From the NCBI GenBank assembly GCA_046735355.1, contig JBKPTC010000115.1:1-17275 (forward strand): a stretch of 17,275 bases of DNA, written 5' to 3'. The notes under the pieces are model-generated. The model made no database searches. It was not told the origin of the DNA and was given only the letters and a program-made list of their open reading frames with translations. The position numbers and the translations under genes are program-made. Below, one piece after another: positions 1-7,032 of this stretch. The stretch is from DATAEU01 sp046735355. GTDB lineage: Bacteria; Actinomycetota; UBA4738; HRBIN12. Numbering within the stretch: the stretch's first letter is position 1; each line of letters starts with the position of its first letter.

Positions 1-543
1 CGTGGCGTGCCCGAAAAGATGCGCATAGTCGGCTGCCGCGTGCTTCTCGTCGCCGCCGAGCCCGATCCCGATCACGCCGTCGTCGCGATGTCGAACCGCC
101 GACTCCATCGCCATCCGCGAGAGCTCCATCCCGACGCCCCGCACGATGTCGACATACGGGCGGCACACGGTCCCGAAGTCGCGCAGGCCCTCGTCGAACC
201 CCTCGAGCACCGCGAGGACCGGCCCGTCCCAGTCGCCGCTGCGGAGCGAGTGCTCAGGAAGCGAGAACGAGACCTCGGCGTACCGGACGCCGTCCGCGGC
301 CTGGTCCTCGCAGAACTCGTACGCGATGCGGCGGACGTCGTCGAGCCGCTGGAGGCAACGCAGTCCGGCGACCCACTCGGCGATGAAGTGGGCGAAGTCG
401 GAGAACTCGTAGCGGCCCTCGCGGAGGCCCTCGGGCAGCTCGACGCCGTAGCGCTCGGCGAGCTCGACCACGGTCGACGGCCGCATCGAACCCTCGAGAT
501 GGACGTGAAGATGGACCTTCGGGAGCGAGACGAGGTCACGCAC
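1..543 (-). CDS. add: adenosine deaminase family protein (N-terminal part; truncated by window edge)
   Basis: Metal-dependent hydrolase of the adenosine deaminase family, expected to deaminate adenosine (or adenine or a related purine) in cytoplasmic purine salvage. The visible 181 residues start PKVHLHVHLEGS, the N-terminal metal-binding HxH signature (His13, His15), and end in GIGLGGDEKHAADYAHLF, corresponding to the family's conserved G-x-x-GxE/DE block before the HAGE motif. HAGE and the later His and Asp-Asp ligands lie outside the window. The GTG at 541-543 is the only plausible start because an in-frame TAG lies at 553-555. No clear Shine-Dalgarno is seen; it follows the glycosylase stop by 20 bp, so it is probably the last visible gene of a leftward operon. 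Family is seen directly; adenosine as substrate is inferred, since adenine and aminodeoxyfutalosine deaminases share these motifs. Confidence 0.88.
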   Translation of the reverse strand, partial: MRDLVSLPKVHLHVHLEGSMRPSTVVELAERYGVELPEGLREGRYEFSDFAHFIAEWVAGLRCLQRLDDVRRIAYEFCEDQAADGVRYAEVSFSLPEHSLRSGDWDGPVLAVLEGFDEGLRDFGTVCRPYVDIVRGVGMELSRMAMESAVRHRDDGVIGIGLGGDEKHAAADYAHLFGHAT

Positions 544-563
544 CGCCGGATGCTATCGGCGGG

Positions 564-1397
564 TCAGCGGATCAGCCGGGAGAGCCGCCGATCGGCAAGG
601 ATCTTGCCGCCCGTTTGGCAGGTCGGGCAGTAGGTCACCTCGTGCGACTCGTACGAGACGCGCCGGAGGTCGTCGCCGCACACCGGGCACGGCGTTCCGT
701 ACCGACCGTGGACCGTGAAGTGATCGCCGATCTTGGTCGGGAGGCCTCCGCTCCTCTTGCGCTCGACCTTCGTCGCCTCATCGAGGACCTCGTGCACCGC
801 GTCCAGCAGCCGGCGTCGCTCGTCGTTCGGGAGCTTGTCGAGCGACGCGTACGGCGACAGCTTCGCGCGGTGCAGGATGTCGTCGCTGTAGCCGCGGCCG
901 ATCCCGGCGACCGTCCGCTGGTCGCGAAGGATGGTGTGCACGCGCCGCGCGTCGTCGCCGTCGAGGGCGAGCGACGCGAACTCCGCAGAGTCGGGCTCGG
1001 GGCCGAGCTTCTCGAGCGGGCCGTCGTCGCCCGCTGCGAGCACCCACCAGCCGGCCTTGCGCTCTCGGCCGAACTCCTTGACCAGCACCGACGGCCGATC
1101 CTCGAACCGGAACCGCACGACGGCCCCGCGCGGCTTGGTCGTCTTCGGCGGCGCCTCGACGTCGACGCGGCCGCCCTGCGAGAGGTGCACCAGGATCCGC
1201 GGCCCGTCGAGCTCGAGGATCAGGAACTTGCCCCGCCGCCCGACGCGCTCGAGCGTCCGCCCCTCGAGCTCGCTCGCCCGCGGCGTGACGGTCTTCAGCG
1301 AGGAGAACTGGAGCGCGTCGGCTCGCTCGAACGTCGAGCCCGCGAGCACCTGGTCGAGCCGCTCGGCGAGCGCCTGGATCTCGGGAAGCTCGGGCAC
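564..1397 (-). CDS. Fpg/Nei-family DNA glycosylase, actinobacterial variant clade
   Basis: Base-excision-repair bifunctional DNA glycosylase/AP lyase, 277 aa, usual length for the family. The start is fixed by MPELPEI: after Met removal Pro2 is the Schiff-base nucleophile and Glu3 the catalytic acid. Lys57 in RRGKFL matches the conserved beta-clamp lysine. A C-terminal zinc finger is complete: CPVC (237-240), 16 residues, CPTC (257-260). Two positions differ from textbook MutM: the N-I-Y of the helix-two-turn-helix motif reads R-G-Y (Arg168), and the zinc-finger arginine that contacts DNA phosphate is His252 (S-H-E-V-T-Y before CPTC). The LKTVTP segment (34-39) resembles a known actinobacterial Fpg/Nei paralogue group, so the damage spectrum need not be 8-oxoguanine. 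It lies 7 bp after the decarboxylase and 20 bp before the deaminase gene. Assignment to the superfamily is secure; mutM versus nei is not. Confidence 0.93.
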   Translation of the reverse strand: MPELPEIQALAERLDQVLAGSTFERADALQFSSLKTVTPRASELEGRTLERVGRRGKFLILELDGPRILVHLSQGGRVDVEAPPKTTKPRGAVVRFRFEDRPSVLVKEFGRERKAGWWVLAAGDDGPLEKLGPEPDSAEFASLALDGDDARRVHTILRDQRTVAGIGRGYSDDILHRAKLSPYASLDKLPNDERRRLLDAVHEVLDEATKVERKRSGGLPTKIGDHFTVHGRYGTPCPVCGDDLRRVSYESHEVTYCPTCQTGGKILADRRLSRLIR

Positions 1398-1404
1398 GGT
1401 GGAC

Positions 1405-2796
1405 TCACGCGGTGACGCGCGCGACCGCGTTCCGCACGATCTCGATGCACTCCTCGATCCGGTCGCGGTGCGTCCGGTGGACCAGGATGCACGCGCGGAT
1501 CACGAACCGGCCGTCGATCACGGTGCTCGACAGCACGACGCGCTTCGACGCGTTGATCTCCTCGAGGAGACGCTTGGTCGCCGCGTCGTCGCCGTCGCGG
1601 AGGCGGAAGGGCACGACCGTGAGGTCGACGTTCCAGGGCAGCTCGAGCTCGGGGATCGATCGAAGCCCCTCGGCGAGCAGCTGTGCCAGGTCGAGCTTCT
1701 CGTCGAGCGCCTCGCGGAACGCCGCCACGCCGTGCAGCTTGAGCGGGAACCACACGCGGAGCCCACGGAAGTCACGCGAGAGCTCGGGCGAGTAGTCGGT
1801 GAAGTTTGGGATCTCCTCGTCCTCGGGCAGGTCCTGCAGGTAGGCGGCCTCGAGATGATGCGCGCGCCGCAGGGCGGCGCCGTCGCGAACGATCAGCGAG
1901 CCGGTTCCGTAGGGCAGGAACATCCCCTTGTGCGGATCGAGCGTGAGCGAATCGGCCGCCTCGATCCCGCCGAAGCGCGCTCGACCACGGTCAGTCAGCT
2001 GGAAGAAGCCGCCGTACGCGCCGTCGACGTGGAACCACGCGTCCTCGGCGCGGGCGATCTCGCCGACGTCGGCGATCGGGTCGATCGTGCCCGTGTTGGT
2101 CGTTCCGGCCGACGCGACGACGAGGAACGGCGTCATGCCTGCCGCGCGATCGGCCGCGATCGCCGACCCGAGCGCGTCGACGTCGATCCGCATCTGCGCG
2201 TCGACAGGGACGGCTCGGACGTTCGCGAGCGGGATGCCCGCGATCATCGCCGCCTTCTTGACCGACAGGTGCGCCTGCTCGGAGACGTACGCGGTGCCGC
2301 GCGCGATGTCGTCCCCGAGCTTCTCGGTGCGGGCGGTCACGACGGCCGAGAGGTTCGCCATCGAACCGCCGGACGTCAGGACGCCGCGCGACGCCTCGGG
2401 GAACGAGAACAGGTCGCACAACCACCGGACGACGTTGTTCTCGATCTGCGCGGTGACGGGGGACGCGAGCGCGAGGTTCACGAACCGGTTGGTGGTCGTC
2501 GCCAGGAAGTCCGCGAGCGAGGACGCGAACAGCCCGCCGCCCGGGATGTACGCGAGGAACCCCGGCCCCGAATTGTCGTAGGACTTGAGCGCCGCGACCT
2601 CGACCAGGTCGAGCAGCTCCTTGAACTCCCCGCCGGTTTCGGGCGGCGACTCGCGGTACTGACGGGCCACCTCGGCGGCGTCGCCGAGGTCGCTCGCCGG
2701 CGCGCTCGGCCGCCGCTCGAGGAAGTCGATCGCGTACGCGAGCGCCGCCTCGCCGAGCTCGCGCTTCTGCTCGGCCGAGGGATCGAGCGGGATCAT
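1405..2796 (-). CDS. pyridoxal-phosphate-dependent group II amino-acid decarboxylase
   Basis: Cytoplasmic PLP enzyme of the aromatic-L-amino-acid/glutamate decarboxylase group, 463 aa, normal length. Visible motifs: TSGGSMAN (141-148, phosphate-binding), His176 in SEQAHLSVKKA (the ring-stacking position), SAGTTNTGTIDP (229-240), WFHVDGAYGG (254-263, with the PLP-nitrogen Asp258) and SLTLDPHKGMFLPYG (283-297) with the Schiff-base Lys290. The region LSRDFRGLRVWFPLKLHG (339-356) is characteristic of aromatic and related decarboxylases, so an aromatic amino acid is a better guess than glutamate, but substrate cannot be read from sequence. The ATG start has no Shine-Dalgarno but a TAGCAT hexamer sits 6 nt upstream, suggesting a leaderless message. 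The gene leads directly into the glycosylase (7-bp gap) and follows the DUF2277 gene by 40 bp. Confidence 0.93.
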   Translation of the reverse strand: MIPLDPSAEQKRELGEAALAYAIDFLERRPSAPASDLGDAAEVARQYRESPPETGGEFKELLDLVEVAALKSYDNSGPGFLAYIPGGGLFASSLADFLATTTNRFVNLALASPVTAQIENNVVRWLCDLFSFPEASRGVLTSGGSMANLSAVVTARTEKLGDDIARGTAYVSEQAHLSVKKAAMIAGIPLANVRAVPVDAQMRIDVDALGSAIAADRAAGMTPFLVVASAGTTNTGTIDPIADVGEIARAEDAWFHVDGAYGGFFQLTDRGRARFGGIEAADSLTLDPHKGMFLPYGTGSLIVRDGAALRRAHHLEAAYLQDLPEDEEIPNFTDYSPELSRDFRGLRVWFPLKLHGVAAFREALDEKLDLAQLLAEGLRSIPELELPWNVDLTVVPFRLRDGDDAATKRLLEEINASKRVVLSSTVIDGRFVIRACILVHRTHRDRIEECIEIVRNAVARVTA

Positions 2797-2802
2797 GCGG
2801 GC

Positions 2803-2808
2803 ATGCTA
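2803..2808 (-). promoter_or_regulatory. putative -10 hexamer TAGCAT for the decarboxylase gene
   Basis: On the minus strand TAGCAT (TANNNT pattern) ends 6 nt before the ATG at 2796, with no Shine-Dalgarno between. A start site about 7 nt downstream would coincide with the ATG, giving a leaderless transcript. No convincing -35 box is seen. Confidence 0.4.
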
Positions 2809-2836
2809 GACGACGCCCGCCGAACCGATCCGCGGC

Positions 2837-3040
2837 CTACGCCTGGGCGCGCGCGACGGCGTCGAGCAGGCGCCGTGTCGAGTCCGCGACCTCGTCGACG
2901 GCCGCATCGAACGCGTCGGCGTTACGCTTCGAGGGCGCCCGGTAGCCGCTGACCTTGCGGACGAACTGCAGCGCCGCCTCGCGGATCTCGGTCTCGCCGG
3001 CCGGCACGGGCCCGCGCAGCTGCTTGATGCTTCGACACAT
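2837..3040 (-). CDS. DUF2277 family small protein
   Basis: Small cytoplasmic protein of 67 aa, matching the whole DUF2277 family: it begins MCRSIKQLRG (family pattern MCRNIKxL), has the core EAALQFVRKVSGYRAPS (21-37) followed by N-x-x-AFDAAVDEVA, and ends in a helix rich in Leu/Ala. The frame is open far upstream on the minus strand (to 5257), but that extension is antisense to the helicase and phosphatase-fold genes and has no family similarity, so the ATG at 3038-3040 is the start. Function of DUF2277 is unknown; the conserved Cys2-Arg3 after Met suggests a structural or metal role, which is only a guess. It is divergent from the gene at 3050 with 9 bp between their first codons, and lies 40 bp upstream of the decarboxylase gene on the same strand. 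Confidence 0.9.
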   Translation of the reverse strand: MCRSIKQLRGPVPAGETEIREAALQFVRKVSGYRAPSKRNADAFDAAVDEVADSTRRLLDAVARAQA

Positions 3041-3049
3041 GGAGCCGGC

Positions 3050-3055
3050 ATGGTA
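3050..3055 (-). promoter_or_regulatory. putative -10 hexamer TACCAT for the DUF2277 gene
   Basis: Reading leftward, TACCAT (TANNNT) ends 9 nt before the ATG at 3040, with no Shine-Dalgarno, as for other leaderless-looking genes here. The same six bases read rightward as ATGGTA, the first two codons of the longer form of the neighbouring gene, so transcription of one gene would start across the start codon of the other. Confidence 0.35.
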
Positions 3056-4033
3056 CGGGAACGGGAGACGGACGTGATCGCGACGACCGAACCGAGCACG
3101 CGGCCATCGCGCCGTCGCGCGCGGCCGACGTGGGTCGGATGGATCGCGCCGGTGATCCTGTGCGCCGTTCCGTGGACGTGGTTCGCGATCCGCGACGCCA
3201 GCCCGATGCTGGATCCGATCGCCTTCGCGCTTCCGGTCACCGCCGCCGCGATCGCCGTCGTCGTCTTCGGCGTCGCCGTCCTCACCCGCATGCGGTACGC
3301 GCTCGTCTCGCTGTCGCTCGTCGCGTTGGTCGTCGTCGCGGTCGTCGAGCCGCGAATGCCGCAGTCGGCACCGGCGCCGCGCGATCCGTTCCGGCTCGTC
3401 GCCGCGAACACGTACGACCAGAACCTCGACCCGCGCGCGGCGGCGCGCACGCTCGTCCGGACCGACGCCGACGTCCTCGTCGCGGTCGAGACGACGTATC
3501 TGATCGAGACGCAGCTTCGGGAGGCGCTCCCCGGACTGTCGTGGGTCGAGTCGCGGGCGCTGAACGTCGGCTCGCGGTGGCCGGTCGAGCGGTTGCCGTC
3601 GATCCCGGCCGTTCCAGAGAACGTCGCGATCCGGATCGAGATCCGCCGGCCGGGCTCGCCGTTCGTGCTGTACGCGATCCACCTCGCCAACCCACTGCAT
3701 GAGGTGTCGTTCGCGCAGCACGCCGACACGATCGACCGGCTGCTGCAGGCCGCGGAGGGCGAGCGTCTTCCCGTGGTCCTCGCGGGCGACTTCAACATGG
3801 CCGACCGGTACACGTCGTACCGGGAGGTCGACGGCGCGTTGCGGGACGCGATGCGCGCCGACTACGCCGGAAGCACGTACGAGCGCGGTTTGTGGGCGCT
3901 CTTCCAGCTGCGCATCGACCACGTCTTCACGACGCGCAACTGGTGCAGCGCAGATCCGTTCACGTTCACGGTGCCCGGGTCCGACCACGAAGGTCTCTCC
4001 GTCGAGCTCGGAGTCTGCCGGACGAACGGTTGA
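3050..4033 (+). CDS. membrane-anchored endonuclease/exonuclease/phosphatase (EEP) superfamily protein
   Basis: 327 aa. The N-terminal third has a basic stretch (RPSRRRARP, 18-26) and three predicted membrane helices (about 29-47, 57-78, 82-100). The rest is a DNase-I-like EEP domain: Asn120 (LVAANTYD), Glu147 (VLVAVETT), His211 (YAIHLAN), GDFN (246-249), RIDHVF (288-293, Asp290/His291) and GSDHEG (310-315, catalytic Asp312/His313). All core metal and catalytic positions are present, so a phosphodiester or phosphoester hydrolase active outside the membrane is likely; the substrate (DNA, lipid, nucleotide) cannot be read. Architecture resembles the YafD-like group. Two starts are possible: ATG 3050 with GGAG at 3041-3044, or GTG 3074 with GGGAG at 3063-3067 (319 aa); both spacings are good, and the basic and membrane parts are kept either way. 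A 51-bp gap separates it from the helicase. Confidence 0.85.
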   Translation: MVRERETDVIATTEPSTRPSRRRARPTWVGWIAPVILCAVPWTWFAIRDASPMLDPIAFALPVTAAAIAVVVFGVAVLTRMRYALVSLSLVALVVVAVVEPRMPQSAPAPRDPFRLVAANTYDQNLDPRAAARTLVRTDADVLVAVETTYLIETQLREALPGLSWVESRALNVGSRWPVERLPSIPAVPENVAIRIEIRRPGSPFVLYAIHLANPLHEVSFAQHADTIDRLLQAAEGERLPVVLAGDFNMADRYTSYREVDGALRDAMRADYAGSTYERGLWALFQLRIDHVFTTRNWCSADPFTFTVPGSDHEGLSVELGVCRTNG

Positions 4034-4046
4034 CGCCGCACGTTCC

Positions 4047-4075
4047 TTGCCCGCGAGCCGTCGCGGTCCTAGAGT
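4047..4075 (+). promoter_or_regulatory. putative sigma70-type promoter of the helicase gene
   Basis: TTGCCC at 4047-4052, a 17-nt spacer and TAGAGT at 4070-4075, 9 nt before the GTG at 4085. This is the best -35/-10 pair in the window. No Shine-Dalgarno follows, so the transcript is probably leaderless or nearly so. Confidence 0.5.
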
Positions 4076-4084
4076 CTCGAACAC

Positions 4085-6109
4085 GTGTTCGAGGACCCAT
4101 CGGAACTGAACTCCGAGCAGCGCGCCGCCGTCGAGCATCTCCGCGGGCCGCTGCTCGTCGTCGCGGGCGCCGGGAGCGGGAAGACGGCCACCCTGGCCTG
4201 CCGGGTCGCGCGCCTCGTCGAGCGCGGCGTGGCACCGAACCGCATCCTGCTGCTCACCTTCACCCGGCGCGCGGCTCGGGAGATGCTCTCGCGCGCACGC
4301 CGGATGCAGTCGAGCGCCGCGCTCGATCGCGTGTGGGGCGGAACCTTCCACTCGGTCGGCAACCGGCTGCTCCGGCTGCACGGGTCTGCGATCGGCCTCT
4401 CCCCCTCGTTCTCCGTGATGGATCGGTCCGACACCGCCGACCTGATGGATCTCGTCCGCGGCGAGCTCGGCCTCGGCGGCGGCGAGCGTCGGTTCCCGCG
4501 CAAGGAGACGCTCGCCGACATCTACTCGCGTGTGGTCGACGCCCAGCGCCCGCTCGCCGACGTCCTCGAGCGCGACTTCCCGTGGTGTCGCGACGAGGCC
4601 GACGGCATCCGCGCGATCTTCGACGGGTACACGGAGCGCAAGCGCGCGACCGAGTGCCTCGACTACGACGACCTGCTCGTGTGGTGGCGCGCGCTTCTCC
4701 GGTCCGAGCGGACCCGCGCGATCGTCGCCGAGCGCTTCGACCACGTGCTGGTCGACGAGTACCAGGACACCAACGCGCTCCAGGCGGACATCCTCGCGGC
4801 GCTCAAGCCCGACGGCGACGGTCTGATGGTCGTGGGCGACGACGCGCAGGCGATCTACGGCTTCCGCGCGGCGACCGTCCGCAACATCCTCGAGTTCCCC
4901 GACCGATACTCGGGAACGACGATCGTCCGGCTCGAGCGCAACTACCGCTCGACACAGCCGATCCTCGACACGTCCAACGCCGTGATCGCGCGTTCGGCCC
5001 AGCGGCACGAGAAGACGCTCTGGACGGACCGCACCGACGGCGCGCGGCCGTCGTTGCTCACGTGCGTCGACGAGGCCGACCAGGCCGACGCGGTGTGCGG
5101 CGCGGTGCTCGAGCATCGCGAGCGCGGGACGGCGCTGCACGAGCAGGCCGTGCTGTTCCGGACCGGCCACCACAGCGACCTGCTGGAGATCGAGCTCGCG
5201 CGCCGGAACATCCCGTTCGTGAAGTACGGAGGCCTGACGTTCCTCGAGACCCCACACGTGAAGGACGCGCTCGCGGTGCTCCGCATCGTCGAGAACCCGC
5301 GCGACGAGGTGAGCTGGTTCCGCGTGCTGCAGCTGCTCGAGGGCGTCGGGCCGGCGACGGCCCGCCGCGCGGTCGCCGCGCTCGACGCCTCGGCCGGAGA
5401 GACGCTCGCCGCGCTCGCCAGCGTGCGGATGCCCGCCGCTGCGCTCGCCTCGCGCGACGTGCTCGCGGACCTCATCCGCCAGTTGTCACGAGCCGATCCT
5501 CCCCCACCGGGCGCGCAGCTCGAACGCGTTCGCCGGTTCCTCGACCCGCTCCTCCGCCGCCGCTACGACGACGCCGAGCCGCGGCTGCGCGACCTGGAGC
5601 AGCTCGAGCAGGTGGCCGCCGGGTTCGGCTCGCGCGGCGCGTTCCTCGCCGACCTCGCGATCGATCCGCCGTCGTCGACGGCCGACCTCGCCGGAGCGCC
5701 GCTGCTCGACGAGGACTACCTGGTCCTTTCGACGATCCACTCGGCCAAGGGCGGCGAGTGGGACGTCGTGCACGTGATCCATGCTTCGGACGGCAACATC
5801 CCGAGCGACATGTCGACGGGCAGCCCCGAGCAGATCGACGAGGAGCGCCGGCTGTTCTACGTCGCGCTCACGCGCGCCCGGCACGCGCTGCACGTGTACC
5901 TGCCGCTGCGGTACCACCGCCGGAACCGAGGGCTCGAGGATCGCCACATGCACGCGCAGCGGAGCCGGTTCCTCGATGACGAGGTCCTCACGACGATGGA
6001 ACGCGAGACGACGTGGTCGGGCGACCTCGACGGGCCGCCGACCGGCGGCGTCACACCGGCGGACGTGCCCGACGTGGCCGCAGAGCTCGCGTCGCTGTGG
6101 TCCGGCTGA
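4085..6109 (+). CDS. UvrD/PcrA-like superfamily 1 ATP-dependent DNA helicase
   Basis: 674-aa 3'-5' SF1A helicase. Motifs in order: Q-motif LNSEQRAAV (8-16), Walker A GAGSGKT (28-34), motif Ia TFTRRAAREM (58-67), motif II DEYQDTN (224-230), motif III GDDAQAIYGFRAA (251-263), motif IV RNYRST (285-290), motif V IHSAKGGEWDVV (from about residue 551) and motif VI RLFYVALTRARHAL (around 590-604). All are intact, so an active ATPase/translocase is expected, working in repair, recombination or replication-fork clearance. It is shorter than UvrD or PcrA (over 700 aa) and lacks a long tail after motif VI, suggesting an accessory actinobacterial UvrD-like helicase rather than the main PcrA/UvrD1. The start is GTG, with a promoter ending 9 nt upstream and no Shine-Dalgarno. 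Codon use is like the neighbours. Confidence 0.95.
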   Translation: MFEDPSELNSEQRAAVEHLRGPLLVVAGAGSGKTATLACRVARLVERGVAPNRILLLTFTRRAAREMLSRARRMQSSAALDRVWGGTFHSVGNRLLRLHGSAIGLSPSFSVMDRSDTADLMDLVRGELGLGGGERRFPRKETLADIYSRVVDAQRPLADVLERDFPWCRDEADGIRAIFDGYTERKRATECLDYDDLLVWWRALLRSERTRAIVAERFDHVLVDEYQDTNALQADILAALKPDGDGLMVVGDDAQAIYGFRAATVRNILEFPDRYSGTTIVRLERNYRSTQPILDTSNAVIARSAQRHEKTLWTDRTDGARPSLLTCVDEADQADAVCGAVLEHRERGTALHEQAVLFRTGHHSDLLEIELARRNIPFVKYGGLTFLETPHVKDALAVLRIVENPRDEVSWFRVLQLLEGVGPATARRAVAALDASAGETLAALASVRMPAAALASRDVLADLIRQLSRADPPPPGAQLERVRRFLDPLLRRRYDDAEPRLRDLEQLEQVAAGFGSRGAFLADLAIDPPSSTADLAGAPLLDEDYLVLSTIHSAKGGEWDVVHVIHASDGNIPSDMSTGSPEQIDEERRLFYVALTRARHALHVYLPLRYHRRNRGLEDRHMHAQRSRFLDDEVLTTMERETTWSGDLDGPPTGGVTPADVPDVAAELASLWSG

Positions 6110-6150
6110 CCTCCCTCCGGCTCGCTGTGGCTCCGCGACGGCTCGAACGG

Positions 6151-6156
6151 TAGCGT
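6151..6156 (+). promoter_or_regulatory. putative -10 hexamer TAGCGT for the acetyltransferase gene
   Basis: TAGCGT (TANNNT) ends 6 nt before the ATG at 6163, and no Shine-Dalgarno is present in the 53-bp gap after the helicase gene. A start site about 7 nt downstream would fall on the ATG. A good -35 is not visible. Confidence 0.4.
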
Positions 6157-6162
6157 CTTCGG

Positions 6163-7026
6163 ATGGAGGTCATCAGGCTCGAGGACGCCGGTTCGTTCCT
6201 CGATCTCGCGGGTCCGTTCGCGCGTCGAGCCGAGGGTCGCAACCAGCTCGTCCTCGGCATCGCGTCCAACGCCGAGGCAGGCCGGAGGGGCCACTCGCCG
6301 TTCCGCGGGTGGGTCGTTCGCGACGGCGACGTCGTTGCGGCGGCGGCGGTCCAGACGCCGCCGCGGAACGTCGTGATCACCGATCCCCGAAGCGACGACA
6401 CGACGATCGTTCTCGTGGACGCGATCCTCGAGGACGCACCGGACGCGCCCGGCGTCACCGGAAACGTGCCCGCCGTCGATGCCTTCGTGGAGACCTGGAC
6501 GTCGCGGACGGGCGATCGAACGACCGTGATCGTCATGCAGGGCGTATGGGAGCTCGACGACGTCCGAGCGGTCCAGCGGCCGTCCGGTTCCGCGGGCCCC
6601 GCGGGCGTCGACGACTCCGACCTCGTCACGAGATGGTTCATCGAGTTCCAGAGCGAGGCGATGCCGCACGACGAACCGCCCACCTGGGACGAGACCCTGG
6701 CCGCGATCGAGGACCGCCTGCGGGACGAGGAAGCCGGCGCGTGGCTGTGGCGAGTGGAGGGAACGCCCGTCGCTCTCGCCGGATTCGCCGGACCGACCGG
6801 GACGGGGATCCGCATCGGGCCCGTATACACTCCGCCCGAGCATCGTCGGCGCGGCTACGCGACCGCGCTCGTGGCCGATCTGAGCTCGCATCTGCAGGCG
6901 AGCGGCTTCGAACGGTGCTTCCTCTACACGGACCTGGCGAATCCGACCGCGGGCCGGATCTACGCCTCGATCGGCTATCGACAGATCGCCGAGTCGAAGA
7001 TGCTCGCCTTCGAGCGCGGCGATTGA
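6163..7026 (+). CDS. GNAT family N-acetyltransferase
   Basis: 287 aa. The C-terminal half is a complete GNAT domain: RIGPVYTPPEHRRRGYATAL (217-236) carries the acetyl-CoA pyrophosphate-binding R-R-x-G-Y-A loop, followed by LYTDLANPTAGRIYASIGY (254-272), the usual N-x-x-A-x-x-x-Y-x-x-x-GF/GY block. The N-terminal half (1-150) has strands such as FRGWVVRDGDVVAAAAVQTP that look like a second, degenerate GNAT-like half without the CoA loop, an arrangement seen in other actinobacterial tandem-GNAT proteins. Acceptor substrate is unknown. Cytoplasmic; no signal peptide. It follows the helicase by 53 bp and probably has its own start site. Its stop lies 6 bp from the stop of the convergent oxidoreductase gene. 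Confidence 0.88.
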   Translation: MEVIRLEDAGSFLDLAGPFARRAEGRNQLVLGIASNAEAGRRGHSPFRGWVVRDGDVVAAAAVQTPPRNVVITDPRSDDTTIVLVDAILEDAPDAPGVTGNVPAVDAFVETWTSRTGDRTTVIVMQGVWELDDVRAVQRPSGSAGPAGVDDSDLVTRWFIEFQSEAMPHDEPPTWDETLAAIEDRLRDEEAGAWLWRVEGTPVALAGFAGPTGTGIRIGPVYTPPEHRRRGYATALVADLSSHLQASGFERCFLYTDLANPTAGRIYASIGYRQIAESKMLAFERGD

Positions 7027-7032
7027 ACCCGG

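Noticed and set aside
931..2952. Plus-strand open frame across the glycosylase and decarboxylase genes
   Set aside because: Antisense shadow, Arg-rich with no domain motifs, while the opposite strand holds two complete enzyme families.
2837..5257. Very long minus-strand open frame (806 codons)
   Set aside because: Only its last 67 codons (2837-3040) resemble a family (DUF2277). The rest is antisense to the EEP and helicase genes, with Arg/Asp/Val-rich composition typical of G+C-rich shadow frames.
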